Source: Gordonia jinhuaensis (GTDB taxonomy: Bacteria; Actinomycetota; Actinomycetes; Mycobacteriales; Mycobacteriaceae). Taken from it: a stretch of 64,000 bases of DNA. The position numbers and the translations under genes are program-made. The DNA lies in NCBI RefSeq assembly GCF_014639795.1, contig NZ_BMGC01000004.1, positions 62,001 to 126,000 on the forward strand. Direction: 5' to 3'. Shown here piece after piece: positions 25,826 through 35,678 of this stretch; position 1 is the stretch's first letter; every line of letters begins with the position of its first letter. Under the pieces are notes generated by a model. The model was not told the DNA's origin, ran no database searches, and saw only the letters and a list, made by a program, of their open reading frames with translations.

Positions 25826-26485
25826 ATGTTGAGAAGGCTTGCGGCGATGCTGACAGCCACCGCGGCGATGGTGCTCATGGTGCTCGGAGCGGGTCATGCC
25901 GCAGCCGCACCGAACATCCCGCTCGGCGGAGGGTCGGGGATCCTCTTGCCGGAGAATGCCGACAGCGCGGCGGCCTGCACGATCACCACGATCGGCTACG
26001 ACAAGGCCGGCGATCTGATCGGGCTGACCGCCGGACACTGCGGCCCGGCCGGGCGCGCGGTGTACTCGGAGAAGTTCGCCAACCGCGGGAAGGCCGGCGA
26101 GGTGGTCTACAGCACCCCCGACCTCGACTTCGCGGTGATCAAGTTCGACAAGTCCAAGGTGGCCCCGCTGCGCAGCGTCGGCGGCGTGACCATCCGTGGC
26201 ATCCAGACCACGCCGCCGCAGTTCCCCTCGGTCGCCTGCAAGACCGGCCGCACCACCGGTAACACCTGTGGCGTCACCTGGTTCAGCGACGGACAGGCCC
26301 ACATCACCCAGATGTGCATCGCCGAAGGCGATTCGGGTAGCCCCGTGGTCATCGGAGACCGTCTGATCGGAATGGTCAACGGCTACTTCGAGTTCGCCTG
26401 CCTCGGACCGGAGACCGGCACCAACATCGGGCCGATCCTCGACCGCATGAACAAGGTCGGTTTCAGCGGATTCCACGTTTACTGA
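25826..26485 (+). CDS. Secreted trypsin-like serine protease
   Basis: A 219-residue S1-family protein. A signal peptide (basic MLRRL, hydrophobic core, AAAAP cleavage region near residue 28) is followed by the triad: His in LTAGHCGP, Asp in PDLDFAVIKF and Ser in AEGDSGSPVV. Paired Cys flank the His and Ser. It is probably exported and active outside the membrane. ATG 25826 is preceded by an overlapping GTG at 25823, with GGAG upstream. It stands alone, divergent from serA and convergent with ilvC. Substrate unknown. Confidence 0.88.
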   Translation: MLRRLAAMLTATAAMVLMVLGAGHAAAAPNIPLGGGSGILLPENADSAAACTITTIGYDKAGDLIGLTAGHCGPAGRAVYSEKFANRGKAGEVVYSTPDLDFAVIKFDKSKVAPLRSVGGVTIRGIQTTPPQFPSVACKTGRTTGNTCGVTWFSDGQAHITQMCIAEGDSGSPVVIGDRLIGMVNGYFEFACLGPETGTNIGPILDRMNKVGFSGFHVY

Positions 26486-26534
26486 TCGACACGGTCTACT
26501 GATCGCCTCGGTCATTTGATCGACACGCACCGAC

Positions 26535-26572
26535 GACAGGAGCCCCGGACCACACGGTCCGGGGCTCCTGTC
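26535..26572. terminator. Bidirectional terminator hairpin between protease gene and ilvC
   Basis: Seventeen perfectly complementary base pairs (arms 26535-26551 and 26556-26572, core CAGGAGCCCCGGACC) enclose the tetraloop ACAC. The hairpin sits between two convergent genes ending at 26485 and 26616. There is no long T run, but the stem is long enough to act on both strands. Confidence 0.75.
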
Positions 26573-26615
26573 GTATACGCACCTGTCTATACGCACCAGG
26601 GGCGCGCAGCGACCG

Positions 26616-27767
<1,152 letters not shown>

Positions 27768-28271
27768 TCAGCGGGTGGCTGTCATGCTCTTGGGTCCACG
27801 ACCCAGCGCGACCGCACCCGATTGCGCGATCTCGCGGATGCCGTACGGATCGAGCATGCGCAGCAGCGCCTCGAGCTTGTCGGTGGTGCCGGTCGCCTCC
27901 ACGGTGACCGACTCCGGCGAGACGTCGATCACCTTGGCGCGGAACAGGTTCACCACCTCGATGACCTCCGAGCGCACGGTCGCGTCGGCACGCACCTTGA
28001 TCAGCATCAGCTCGCGCGAGACCGAGGACTCGGGATCCTGCTCGACGATCTTGATCACGTTGATCAGCTTGTTGAGCTGTTTGGTGACCTGTTCCAGCGG
28101 GAAATCCTCGACCGAGACCATGATCGTCATCCGCGAGACGCCCTTGATCTCGGTGGCGCCCACCGCCAGTGACTCGATGTTGAATCCGCGCCGCGAGAAC
28201 AGACCCGAGACGCGGGCCAGCACGCCCGGCAGGTCTTCGACGAGGACGCTCAGCGTATGTGTGGTGCTCAC
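27768..28271 (-). CDS. ilvN: Acetolactate synthase, small regulatory subunit
   Basis: A 167-residue regulatory subunit. The N-terminal ACT domain ([21 protein letters not shown]) binds valine for feedback inhibition, and a C-terminal domain ([17 protein letters not shown]) completes it. GTG 28271 overlaps the ilvB stop by 4 nt, ensuring subunit balance. The frame is open far upstream but only as a shadow of ilvB. Confidence 0.96.
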   Translation of the reverse strand: MSTTHTLSVLVEDLPGVLARVSGLFSRRGFNIESLAVGATEIKGVSRMTIMVSVEDFPLEQVTKQLNKLINVIKIVEQDPESSVSRELMLIKVRADATVRSEVIEVVNLFRAKVIDVSPESVTVEATGTTDKLEALLRMLDPYGIREIAQSGAVALGRGPKSMTATR

Positions 28272-30262
28272 TTGAGGTTCTCCCCTGCCGGGTTCGGGCC
28301 GACATTCGTCGGCTGGTTCAGCGACGTCTCCTGGTTGGCCACAGCGTGGATCTCCGCGGGGTCGGCAGCGGCATCCTCGTCGAACAGCGGACGGATGTCG
28401 CGTGCGGCCATGATCTCGTCGTTGCTGGTGCCCGCGGCGACCATCGGCCACACCTGCGCGTCGGCACCGACGATGAAGTCGATGACCACCGGGCGGTCGT
28501 TGATCGCACGTGCCTGGGCGATGACCTCGTCGACGTCGGATTCCTTCTCCACGCGGAATGCCGCACACCCCAACGCTTCCGCGAGCTTCACGAAGTCGGG
28601 GATACGCCGCGAGTGGGTGGACAGGTCGGTGTTGGAGTAGCGCTCCTCGTAGAACAGGGTCTGCCACTGGCGGACCATGCCGAGGTTGCCGTTGTTGATG
28701 AGGGCGACCTTGATGGGGATGCCCTCGATCGCGCAGGTGGCCAGTTCCTGGTTGGTCATCTGGAAGCAGCCGTCGCCGTCGATGGCCCACACTTCCTTGT
28801 CCGGAGCCGCCATCTTGGCACCCATGGCAGCGGGCACCGCATAGCCCATGGTGCCCAGGCCACCGGAGTTGAGCCAGGTGCGCGGGTTCTCGTAGGAGAT
28901 GAACTGCGCGGCCCACATCTGATGCTGGCCCACGCCGGCGACGTACACCGCGTCGGGTCCGGCGGCCCGGCCCACCGAGCTGATGACGAACTCCGGCGAC
29001 ATCGATCCGTCGGCAGGACGGTTGTAGCTCAGCGGGAACCGACGACGGATGTCGTCGAGCTCGGCCCGCCAGTCGCTGAGGTCGGCCGCAACGGTGCCGG
29101 CGGCGAAGTCGTGGCGCAGCGCCTCGGTGAGTTCGCTGATGACGGCCTTGCAGTCGCCCACGATCGGGACGTCGACCTCACGGTTCTTGCCGATCTCGGC
29201 CGGGTCGATGTCGGCGTGGATCACCTTGGCATGGGGTGCGAACGAGTCGAGCTGACCGGTCACCCGGTCGTCGAAGCGAGCACCGAGGGTGATCAGCAGG
29301 TCGCTGCGCTGCAGCGCACCCACCGCGGCGACCGTGCCGTGCATACCCGGCATCCCCATGTGCTGAGGATGACTGTCGGGGAACGCCCCGCGGGCCATCA
29401 GGGTGGTGACCACCGGGATGCCGGTCAGTTCGGCGAGTTCGAGCAGTTCATCGGCCGCCTCGGCCTTGATCACGCCACCGCCGACGTAGAGCACCGGCGC
29501 CTTGGCGGCAGCGATCATGCGGGCGGCCTCGCGGACCTGCTTGCCGTGCGGTTTGGTGACCGGGCGATAGCCGGGCAGATCCATCTGCGGCGGCCACGAG
29601 AAGGTGGTCTGCGCCTGCAGGATGTCCTTGGGGATGTCGACGAGAACCGCGCCGGGACGTCCGCTCTCGGCGATGTAGAACGCCTGGGCGATCACGCGCG
29701 GGATGTCGGCTCCGTTGGAGACCAGGAAGTTGTGCTTGGTGACCGGCATGGTGATGCCGGAGATGTCAGCCTCCTGGAACGCATCGGTGCCGATGAGCGG
29801 GCGTCCGACCTGCCCGGTGATCGCCACCACGGGAACCGAGTCCATCTGGGCGTCGGCCAGCGGGGTCACCAGGTTGGTGGCACCGGGACCCGAGGTCGCC
29901 ATCATCACGCCGGCCCGACCGGTGATCTGGGCGTATCCGGTGGCTGCATGGCCTGCACCCTGCTCATGGCGCACCAACACGTGACGGACCTTGCGGGAGT
30001 CCAGAAGCGGATCGTAGACCGGCAGCACCGCACCACCGGGGATACCGAAGACGACCTCCACACCGAGTTCCTCGAGCGAACGGACGACCGCCTGGGCACC
30101 GGACATGCGCTCGGGAGCTACCGTCTCGGTGTTCCGGCCGGCGACGCGGCCCGATCCGTCCCGATGCGCCCCCGGCTTGGGGGCGGAGCCGGATGCACTC
30201 GGCGTGGCAGTGCCCGGCGTGTCGCCGGATGCCGACTGTGTGCGTGTTGCTGGTGCGCTCAC
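28268..30262 (-). CDS. ilvB: Acetolactate synthase, large catalytic subunit
   Basis: A 664-residue ThDP enzyme condensing pyruvate to acetolactate (or with 2-oxobutyrate) at the entry to branched-chain amino-acid synthesis. The ThDP Glu lies in [15 protein letters not shown], and the ThDP-binding motif runs from [14 protein letters not shown] to INNGNLGM. An extra N-terminal 50 residues rich in Ser/Ala/Pro precede the fold. GTG 30262 is the start. Transcription is controlled by the upstream attenuator at 30357-30511. Confidence 0.97.
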   Translation of the reverse strand: MSAPATRTQSASGDTPGTATPSASGSAPKPGAHRDGSGRVAGRNTETVAPERMSGAQAVVRSLEELGVEVVFGIPGGAVLPVYDPLLDSRKVRHVLVRHEQGAGHAATGYAQITGRAGVMMATSGPGATNLVTPLADAQMDSVPVVAITGQVGRPLIGTDAFQEADISGITMPVTKHNFLVSNGADIPRVIAQAFYIAESGRPGAVLVDIPKDILQAQTTFSWPPQMDLPGYRPVTKPHGKQVREAARMIAAAKAPVLYVGGGVIKAEAADELLELAELTGIPVVTTLMARGAFPDSHPQHMGMPGMHGTVAAVGALQRSDLLITLGARFDDRVTGQLDSFAPHAKVIHADIDPAEIGKNREVDVPIVGDCKAVISELTEALRHDFAAGTVAADLSDWRAELDDIRRRFPLSYNRPADGSMSPEFVISSVGRAAGPDAVYVAGVGQHQMWAAQFISYENPRTWLNSGGLGTMGYAVPAAMGAKMAAPDKEVWAIDGDGCFQMTNQELATCAIEGIPIKVALINNGNLGMVRQWQTLFYEERYSNTDLSTHSRRIPDFVKLAEALGCAAFRVEKESDVDEVIAQARAINDRPVVIDFIVGADAQVWPMVAAGTSNDEIMAARDIRPLFDEDAAADPAEIHAVANQETSLNQPTNVGPNPAGENLK

Positions 30263-30356
30263 TGCACGTTCCTCGATGTGTCATGCGCGAGTCCCTCGGG
30301 GCTCACACGGTTGGTGATCTGCGGTGATGGAATTGTCGACGCCCACCGTGGGCAAG

Positions 30357-30390
30357 AAAAAACCCCCGACAGCTGATGCTGGTCGAGGGT
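30357..30390 (-). terminator. ilvBNC attenuator terminator
   Basis: On the minus strand, arms ACCCTCGAC (30382-30390) and GTCGGGGGT (30362-30370) pair with one wobble around an 11-nt loop and are followed by six T residues (30357-30362). It lies between the leader peptide stop and ilvB, as a classical amino-acid attenuator requires. A second hairpin (CCGATT/AATCGG, about 30411-30425) directly after the leader peptide may be part of the switching structure. Confidence 0.8.
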
Positions 30391-30427
30391 GGCGCGTCGA
30401 TGCTGAGTGGGTCCGATTCGTAATCGG

Positions 30428-30475
30428 TCAGGCGGCGACGCGCCGGCCGAGTACGAGAATGTTCCGTTGCAGCAT
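30428..30475 (-). CDS. ilvL: ilv leader peptide (attenuator)
   Basis: The 15-codon ORF encodes MLQRNILVLGRRVAA, with the run Ile-Leu-Val-Leu plus a later Val: exactly the end products of the pathway. Stalling at these codons when charged tRNAs are scarce should favour an antiterminator and ilvBNC expression. Corynebacterium glutamicum ilvBNC has a comparable leader peptide. The predicted transcription start falls on the A of its ATG, so it is probably translated from a leaderless mRNA. Confidence 0.75.
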   Translation of the reverse strand: MLQRNILVLGRRVAA

Positions 30476-30481
30476 AGGGCA

Positions 30482-30511
30482 AAGGTAGGTGTTGCGCGTC
30501 GCGTGAGTCAA
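30482..30511 (-). promoter_or_regulatory. ilvBNC promoter
   Basis: Minus-strand TTGACT (30506-30511), an 18-nt spacer and TACCTT (30482-30487) are followed 6 nt later by the ATG of the leader peptide at 30475. The -35 is near consensus. Spacing places +1 on the leader ATG. Confidence 0.6.
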
Positions 30512-30664
30512 ACTCGCCCATGTGGGCCTCCCACATACTGAGACGCACTGTCCGTTGCCGGATCGTCGGTGCACCCGCCCCGGCCGTGGCGCGCAGGCTG
30601 CAATCGACAGACCCCGCTTCCGCGTACGCCAGGGCATGTCGGCAGCCGGTGGCATGCGTGCACA

Positions 30665-31339
30665 ATGGTTGCCGATGATCCCGTGCCCGGCACAACCAGG
30701 GACGAGGGGTTCACCGACGACACGGAAGCGAACATCCCAGACGTGAGCAGCACGAATGCCAACGCGAACCACTCGGATCGCAGCCATCGGGCAACCGCTG
30801 CGATCTCGACCACCGGGCGGGCCACCTCCGACCGTCCGGCCGTGCGCCTGCCGCTGACGATCCGCATCCAGCCGGTCGCCTACTTCGCGCCCGCGATGAT
30901 GTTCGTGACCGCGATCATCCTGGCCGGTACGTCGCTGCCCTATCTGGGCTGGACACTGGTCCTGCCGGTGGTGCTCGCGGTGTGGATCTGGCGACTGCGC
31001 ACGGTGGTGACCGCCGACGGCCTGGTCTCGGTACGTACCTTCGCCACGACGGTGATGCCCTGGGACACCATCGCCGGTCTGCGCTTCACCCGGTGGGGTG
31101 CGACCAAAGCCGTTCGTACCGACGGCACGTCGGTGTCGCTACCGGCGGTCACATTCGGCCATCTGCCGGTGATGTCGGCCGCGAGCTCCGGACGCATCCC
31201 CGACCCGTATGCAGCTGCAGCCGATGCCGCGGCCGAGAAGACTGCGTCGCCGACGAGCGGCCACGAGCCGAGTGAATCGGCATCGAATGAGTCGGCATCG
31301 AGCGAGTCGGGGTCGATCCCGCCGCACCGGGCCGACTGA
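30665..31339 (+). CDS. Membrane protein with bacterial PH domain (CFP-6-like)
   Basis: A 224-residue protein: disordered N-terminus (about 1-65), two hydrophobic segments (about 75-115: [17 protein letters not shown] and [15 protein letters not shown]), then a small beta domain ([28 protein letters not shown]) typical of bacterial PH domains. A Ser/Glu-rich tail follows. It has the place and layout of M. tuberculosis Rv3004 (cfp6), divergent from ilvB. The role is unknown. The start is ATG 30665; the frame is open upstream without a good ribosome site. Confidence 0.75.
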   Translation: MVADDPVPGTTRDEGFTDDTEANIPDVSSTNANANHSDRSHRATAAISTTGRATSDRPAVRLPLTIRIQPVAYFAPAMMFVTAIILAGTSLPYLGWTLVLPVVLAVWIWRLRTVVTADGLVSVRTFATTVMPWDTIAGLRFTRWGATKAVRTDGTSVSLPAVTFGHLPVMSAASSGRIPDPYAAAADAAAEKTASPTSGHEPSESASNESASSESGSIPPHRAD

Positions 31340-31611
31340 GTCCCCACCGGGTCCCCAACCGGCGGTCGATCTCCCGGTACCGACCCGGGCCGCATGGGGC
31401 GTCTGGCCGGCGGCGTAGCCTGGTCAGAGCACTCTTCACGGGTGACCGGCGCCACGGCGCGTCTGCTGATCGATTCCACGGAGTCGCCATCGGCCGCGAC
31501 GGATATCGCCTTCTGACGAATATTTCCGGTCTGCTCGGCGTTGAGACTGCTCGCACGCACATACCCGCCCGCTGCGCCGGCCCCGCAGCACGATTGTCGA
31601 TCGAGGTTTCC
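31340..31611. other. Intergenic stretch before ilvD
   Basis: These 272 nt hold no convincing gene. The ilvD promoter is presumably here, since the upstream gene is unrelated, but I cannot single out a confident -35/-10 pair or a leader peptide like that of ilvB. Confidence 0.4.
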
Positions 31612-33456
31612 ATGCCGCCCTTGAGGTCACGAACAACCACCGTCGGACGCGAGGCGTCAGGCGCCCGCGCACTCTGGCGCGCCACCGGTATGACTGAGGG
31701 CGATTTCGGCAAACCGATTGTGGCGATTGCGAATTCATACACCCAGTTTGTGCCGGGCCATGTTCACCTCAAGAACGTCGGGGAGATCGTCGCCGAGGCC
31801 GTCGCCGAGGCGGGCGGAGTGTCCAAGGAGTTCAACACGATTGCCGTCGACGACGGCATCGCCATGGGACACGGCGGCATGCTCTATTCGTTGCCCAGCC
31901 GCGAGATCATCGCCGACTCGGTCGAGTACATGGTCAACGCCCACACCGCCGACGCACTGGTGTGCATCTCCAACTGCGACAAGATCACCCCGGGGATGCT
32001 CAACGCCGCGATGCGGCTGAACATCCCGACGGTGTTCGTCTCCGGTGGGCCGATGGAGGCCGGTACATCGGTGGTCATCAACGGAGTCGTGCACCCCGGC
32101 ACCGACCTCATCGACGCCATCTCGGCCTCCGCCGACAGCAATGTCGGCGACGAGGAACTCCTCCAGGTCGAGCGGTCTGCGTGTCCCACCTGCGGATCGT
32201 GTTCGGGAATGTTCACCGCCAACTCGATGAACTGCCTCACCGAGGCGCTCGGTCTGTCGCTGCCGGGCAACGGCTCCACGCTGGCGACTCAGGTCGCGCG
32301 CCGTGAGCTGTTCACCAAGGCCGGACGCATGGTCGTGGACCTGGCCAAGCGGTATTACCACGACGATGACGACTCGGTGCTGCCGCGCAGCGTCGCCACC
32401 CACGATGCCTTCGAGAACGCGATGGCCCTCGACGTCGCGATGGGCGGCTCCACGAACACAGTCCTGCACATCCTCGCCGCCGCGCAGGAGGGTGAGGTCG
32501 ACTTCACACTGAAGGACATCGACCGCATCTCGCGCAAGGTGCCGTGCCTGGCCAAGGTCGCACCGAACTCGCCGAAGTACTACATGGAGCATGTGCACCG
32601 GGCCGGTGGCATCCCCGCCATCCTCGGTGAGCTCAACCGCGCGGGACTGCTCAACACCGACGTCCACCCGGTTCATGCACCGTCACTCGAGTCGTATCTG
32701 GCTGACTGGGACATCCGCAGCGGCACAGCGATTCCCGAGGCGATCGAACTGTTCCACGCCGCGCCCGGCGGGGTGCGCACCACCGAACCGTTCTCCACGT
32801 CCAACCGGTGGGAATCGCTGGACACCGACGCGGCCGACGGCTGCATCCGCGACATCGAACACGCCTACACGGTCGAGGGCGGGCTGTGCGTCCTGCACGG
32901 CAACCTCGCCGCCAACGGTGCGGTGCTCAAGACGGCCGGCGTGGACGAATCCCTCTGGCACTTCCAGGGTCCGGCGCGCGTCGTCGAGAGCCAGGAGGAT
33001 GCCGTGCACACCATCCTGTCGAAGGAACTGCAGGCCGGGGAGGTGCTGGTCATCCGCTACGAGGGTCCGGCGGGCGGACCGGGCATGCAGGAGATGTTGC
33101 ACCCGACCGCGTTCATGAAGGGCACCGGGATGGGCAAGAAGTGCGGGCTCGTCACCGATGGTCGGTTCTCCGGCGGGTCGTCGGGTCTGGTGATCGGACA
33201 CGCCTCCCCCGAGGCGGCCGCCGGCGGCGACATCGCCCTCGTCGAGAACGGCGACCAGATCCTCATCGACGTCGCCTCACGCACCCTGACGATGCTCGTC
33301 GACGACGAGGTGCTCGCGGAGCGCCGCGCCAAGATGGAAGCATCCGAGCGGCCCTGGCAGCCCAAGGATCGCGATCGCACGGTCTCCACTGCCCTGCGCG
33401 CGTACGCCAAACTGGCCACCTCGGCAGACAAGGGCGCAGTCCGCAAGGTCGACTAG
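31612..33456 (+). CDS. ilvD: Dihydroxy-acid dehydratase
   Basis: A 614-residue Fe-S dehydratase catalysing the fourth step of valine and isoleucine synthesis. Cluster ligands lie in [10 protein letters not shown] and [21 protein letters not shown]; the C-terminal [14 protein letters not shown] is also diagnostic. The chosen ATG 31612 ([10 protein letters not shown]) aligns with the normal family start; an ATG 18 nt upstream adds six residues. It completes, with ilvBNC on the opposite strand, most of the valine pathway within 7 kb. Confidence 0.96.
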   Translation: MPPLRSRTTTVGREASGARALWRATGMTEGDFGKPIVAIANSYTQFVPGHVHLKNVGEIVAEAVAEAGGVSKEFNTIAVDDGIAMGHGGMLYSLPSREIIADSVEYMVNAHTADALVCISNCDKITPGMLNAAMRLNIPTVFVSGGPMEAGTSVVINGVVHPGTDLIDAISASADSNVGDEELLQVERSACPTCGSCSGMFTANSMNCLTEALGLSLPGNGSTLATQVARRELFTKAGRMVVDLAKRYYHDDDDSVLPRSVATHDAFENAMALDVAMGGSTNTVLHILAAAQEGEVDFTLKDIDRISRKVPCLAKVAPNSPKYYMEHVHRAGGIPAILGELNRAGLLNTDVHPVHAPSLESYLADWDIRSGTAIPEAIELFHAAPGGVRTTEPFSTSNRWESLDTDAADGCIRDIEHAYTVEGGLCVLHGNLAANGAVLKTAGVDESLWHFQGPARVVESQEDAVHTILSKELQAGEVLVIRYEGPAGGPGMQEMLHPTAFMKGTGMGKKCGLVTDGRFSGGSSGLVIGHASPEAAAGGDIALVENGDQILIDVASRTLTMLVDDEVLAERRAKMEASERPWQPKDRDRTVSTALRAYAKLATSADKGAVRKVD

Positions 33457-33471
33457 TCGCCCCCTCTCCAC

Positions 33472-33549
33472 GACTGCGGCCGCGCCGGTTCCGCGTGGCC
33501 GCGACGGGTGTACCCGTCGCGGCTGCACAGAACCGGCGCGGCCGCGGTC
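33472..33549. terminator. Large nested hairpin between convergent ilvD and ohyA
   Basis: The outer arms GCGGCCGCGCCGGTTC (33476-33491) and their exact complement (33530-33545) enclose a 6/6 internal loop and an inner 12-bp stem GCCGCGACGGGT/ACCCGTCGCGGC with a 2-nt tip. Four more pairs extend the outer stem. It separates two convergent genes and probably stops transcription from both sides. It is far longer than a usual terminator. Confidence 0.7.
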
Positions 33550-33577
33550 CAGGGGCGTACCCGCGCTGAGCGCAGGC

Positions 33578-35404
33578 CTATTTCGCCACGGTTCCGTTCA
33601 TGTCGACGGCGTCGTTGCGGATCTTGCGTGTCGAACCGACGCTGGGGATCAACTCATACTCGGCGAGGAGTTCGCCAACCTGATTGGACTCGAGCTTTCC
33701 GAGAACCTTCTCGCGCACCTTCTTCGGTCCGGGGAGATCGACCATCTTGCCGTCACGCAGTCGGCTGGTGGCCGCAACCAGCGTACGTACGTCATAGGTT
33801 GAGTTGAACACCTCGGGCACGCCGCGCTCGATGTTGAGCAAGGTGTAGACCGCCTCCATCGGAGTGCGGACGGAGTACTCGGTCGTGAAGATGCAGTCAC
33901 GAGTCGGCGATTCGGCGAACTGGCCGATGAACGCGAAGTTCATCGACCCCTCCGGCACGACGTCCGGGCGATCCCCGGCCCGCCGCGGCATGAAGAAGGC
34001 CGTGACGTAGGGCATCATGCAGGGCACCGCCTTGGCCGAATTGGCTGCCAGTTCAGGAATATCGGCCTCCGGTACGCCCAGGTGATATAGCCATTCCTGG
34101 GTGATCTCCTCGCCGGTGCAATCCTGCAGCGCCTTTTTGACGTAATCGCCCGGTTTGTCGACGATCAGCCCGTACACCCAGATCACGATCTGATCCTTGG
34201 GCTGCTGCTTGAAGTGCGGCTGTCGATTGACCGTCCACGACATCTGCCAGCTCGAGTCCCGCACGCTGACGATGCCGCCGGTCACGACCTTGCCGCTGAA
34301 CGGATCCCGCTTGCAGATCTTCTGGATGTACTTGGGAATGGTCGGGTCGAGCGTGGTTACCGTGCACGATTCCCACTTGCTCTTGTCGATGTCGCCGGCG
34401 AACTTGTCCGGACGGCCGAAACCCTCGTGCTTCGCGGCGATCCGACGCCAGAGATCCCACGCGGGCGCAGGCCCGGTGTTGAGTTTGGCCGGCGTGTGAT
34501 GATCACCCTCGTCAGAGTTCTCCGTCAGCGAACCGATCGTCATGAACAGCAGATCGTTCGTTCCGAGATCCTGGCTGCCTTCGACGCCCTCGGACACGTA
34601 GTGGATCTTGGTCGCGGTCTTCTTGTCCCCGTCGAACTCGAAGTCGACGTCGGTCACGACGGTGCTGAACTGGAACTTCACACCTTGGTCGAGAAGCCAG
34701 GTGTAGAGCGGCAGCACCAGGGATTCGTACTGGTTGTACTTGGTGAACTTCAGCGCACTGAAGTCGGGCAATCCGCCGATGTGGTGGATGAAGCGGTGGA
34801 TGTACAGCTTCATCTCCAGAGCCGAATGCCACTTCTCGAATGCGAACATTGTTTGCCAATACAGCCAGAAGTTGCTGGAGAAGAATTCATCGGTGAACAC
34901 TTCGTCGATGCGGACATCTTCGACTTCCTCGCGCGTGGCCAGGAAGAGTCTGAGGATCTCTTTCTGCGCCTTGTCGTTCAGCGTGAACAGTCCGTCGGTA
35001 TGCGCATCCTCGCCACGGTTGATGGTCGCGCGCTGCAGCGAGTAGTTGGGGTCGTCCTTGTTCAGGTAGTAGAACTCCTCGTGAACGCTGGCACCCTCGA
35101 CCTCGAGTGACGGAATGGATCGATAGAGATCCCACAGACACTCGAAGTGATTCTCCATCTCGCGGCCGCCGCGAATCACGAAGCCCTTCTTGGGTTCCTT
35201 GATCCCGTCGAGCGCACCGCCGGGGAGCTTGAGTTCCTCGAGAATGGTGATCTTGTCGCCCGGCATCTGACCATCGCGAATCAGAAACGCGGCGCCCGCG
35301 AGGGACGCCTGACCGGCGCCGACGAACCATGCGGTCTTCCCGTCGACACCATGGGGCTTGCGCGGCCGGGCGAAGGCCTCGTAATTGCCGCTGCTGTAAT
35401 ACAT
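33578..35404 (-). CDS. ohyA: Oleate hydratase (myosin-cross-reactive antigen family)
   Basis: A 608-residue flavoprotein of the oleate hydratase family, which adds water to the cis-9 double bond of unsaturated fatty acids to give 10-hydroxy acids. The FAD-binding motif FVGAGQASLAGAAFL begins near residue 28, followed by LEELKLPGGALDG, the conserved RGGREMENHFECLWDL and NRGEDAHTDG region carrying active-site residues, and AFIGQFAESPTRD at the C-terminus. The ATG at 35404 is preferred over an adjacent TTG. It stands alone. Roles proposed in other bacteria are detoxification of unsaturated fatty acids and membrane adaptation. Confidence 0.93.
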   Translation of the reverse strand: MYYSSGNYEAFARPRKPHGVDGKTAWFVGAGQASLAGAAFLIRDGQMPGDKITILEELKLPGGALDGIKEPKKGFVIRGGREMENHFECLWDLYRSIPSLEVEGASVHEEFYYLNKDDPNYSLQRATINRGEDAHTDGLFTLNDKAQKEILRLFLATREEVEDVRIDEVFTDEFFSSNFWLYWQTMFAFEKWHSALEMKLYIHRFIHHIGGLPDFSALKFTKYNQYESLVLPLYTWLLDQGVKFQFSTVVTDVDFEFDGDKKTATKIHYVSEGVEGSQDLGTNDLLFMTIGSLTENSDEGDHHTPAKLNTGPAPAWDLWRRIAAKHEGFGRPDKFAGDIDKSKWESCTVTTLDPTIPKYIQKICKRDPFSGKVVTGGIVSVRDSSWQMSWTVNRQPHFKQQPKDQIVIWVYGLIVDKPGDYVKKALQDCTGEEITQEWLYHLGVPEADIPELAANSAKAVPCMMPYVTAFFMPRRAGDRPDVVPEGSMNFAFIGQFAESPTRDCIFTTEYSVRTPMEAVYTLLNIERGVPEVFNSTYDVRTLVAATSRLRDGKMVDLPGPKKVREKVLGKLESNQVGELLAEYELIPSVGSTRKIRNDAVDMNGTVAK

Positions 35405-35562
35405 CAACTCTCCGATCGCTTCATCTCCGACGGCGATCGGTTGTCCGGCTCATGCAGACACGTCTCACTGTCGGCGCTACCGTGACCCGCCCCCGGTGGT
35501 GGAGGCAGGAGAACTACCTCGTGCGGTTGATCCGCACGCCGATCTTGTCGACATCGCCAGCT

Positions 35563-35604
35563 TAACTTCATTGAACCGGAATCGGCTCCGGTTTGGTGAA
35601 GTTA
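35563..35604. promoter_or_regulatory. Interrupted inverted repeat upstream of ohyA
   Basis: TAACTTCA (35563-35570) and TGAAGTTA (35597-35604) form outer arms; AACCGGA (35574-35580) and TCCGGTT (35587-35593) form inner arms, separated by 3-nt mismatched steps and a 6-nt centre. It lies 159 nt before ohyA and 75 nt beyond doxX, so it is either an operator (TetR-like size) or the doxX terminator. Confidence 0.45.
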
Positions 35605-35678
35605 CCTGAACGTCAACCGCGTACCGATGTGTCAGGCGTAACCGCGGACAGTCGCCACGACCTACCTGAGCCACTTGG

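Noticed and set aside
30940-31742. Antisense reading frames over the PH-domain gene and the ilvD leader
   Set aside because: Arg/Ser-rich shadow composition and no initiation signals; the plus-strand gene has recognisable domains and synteny.
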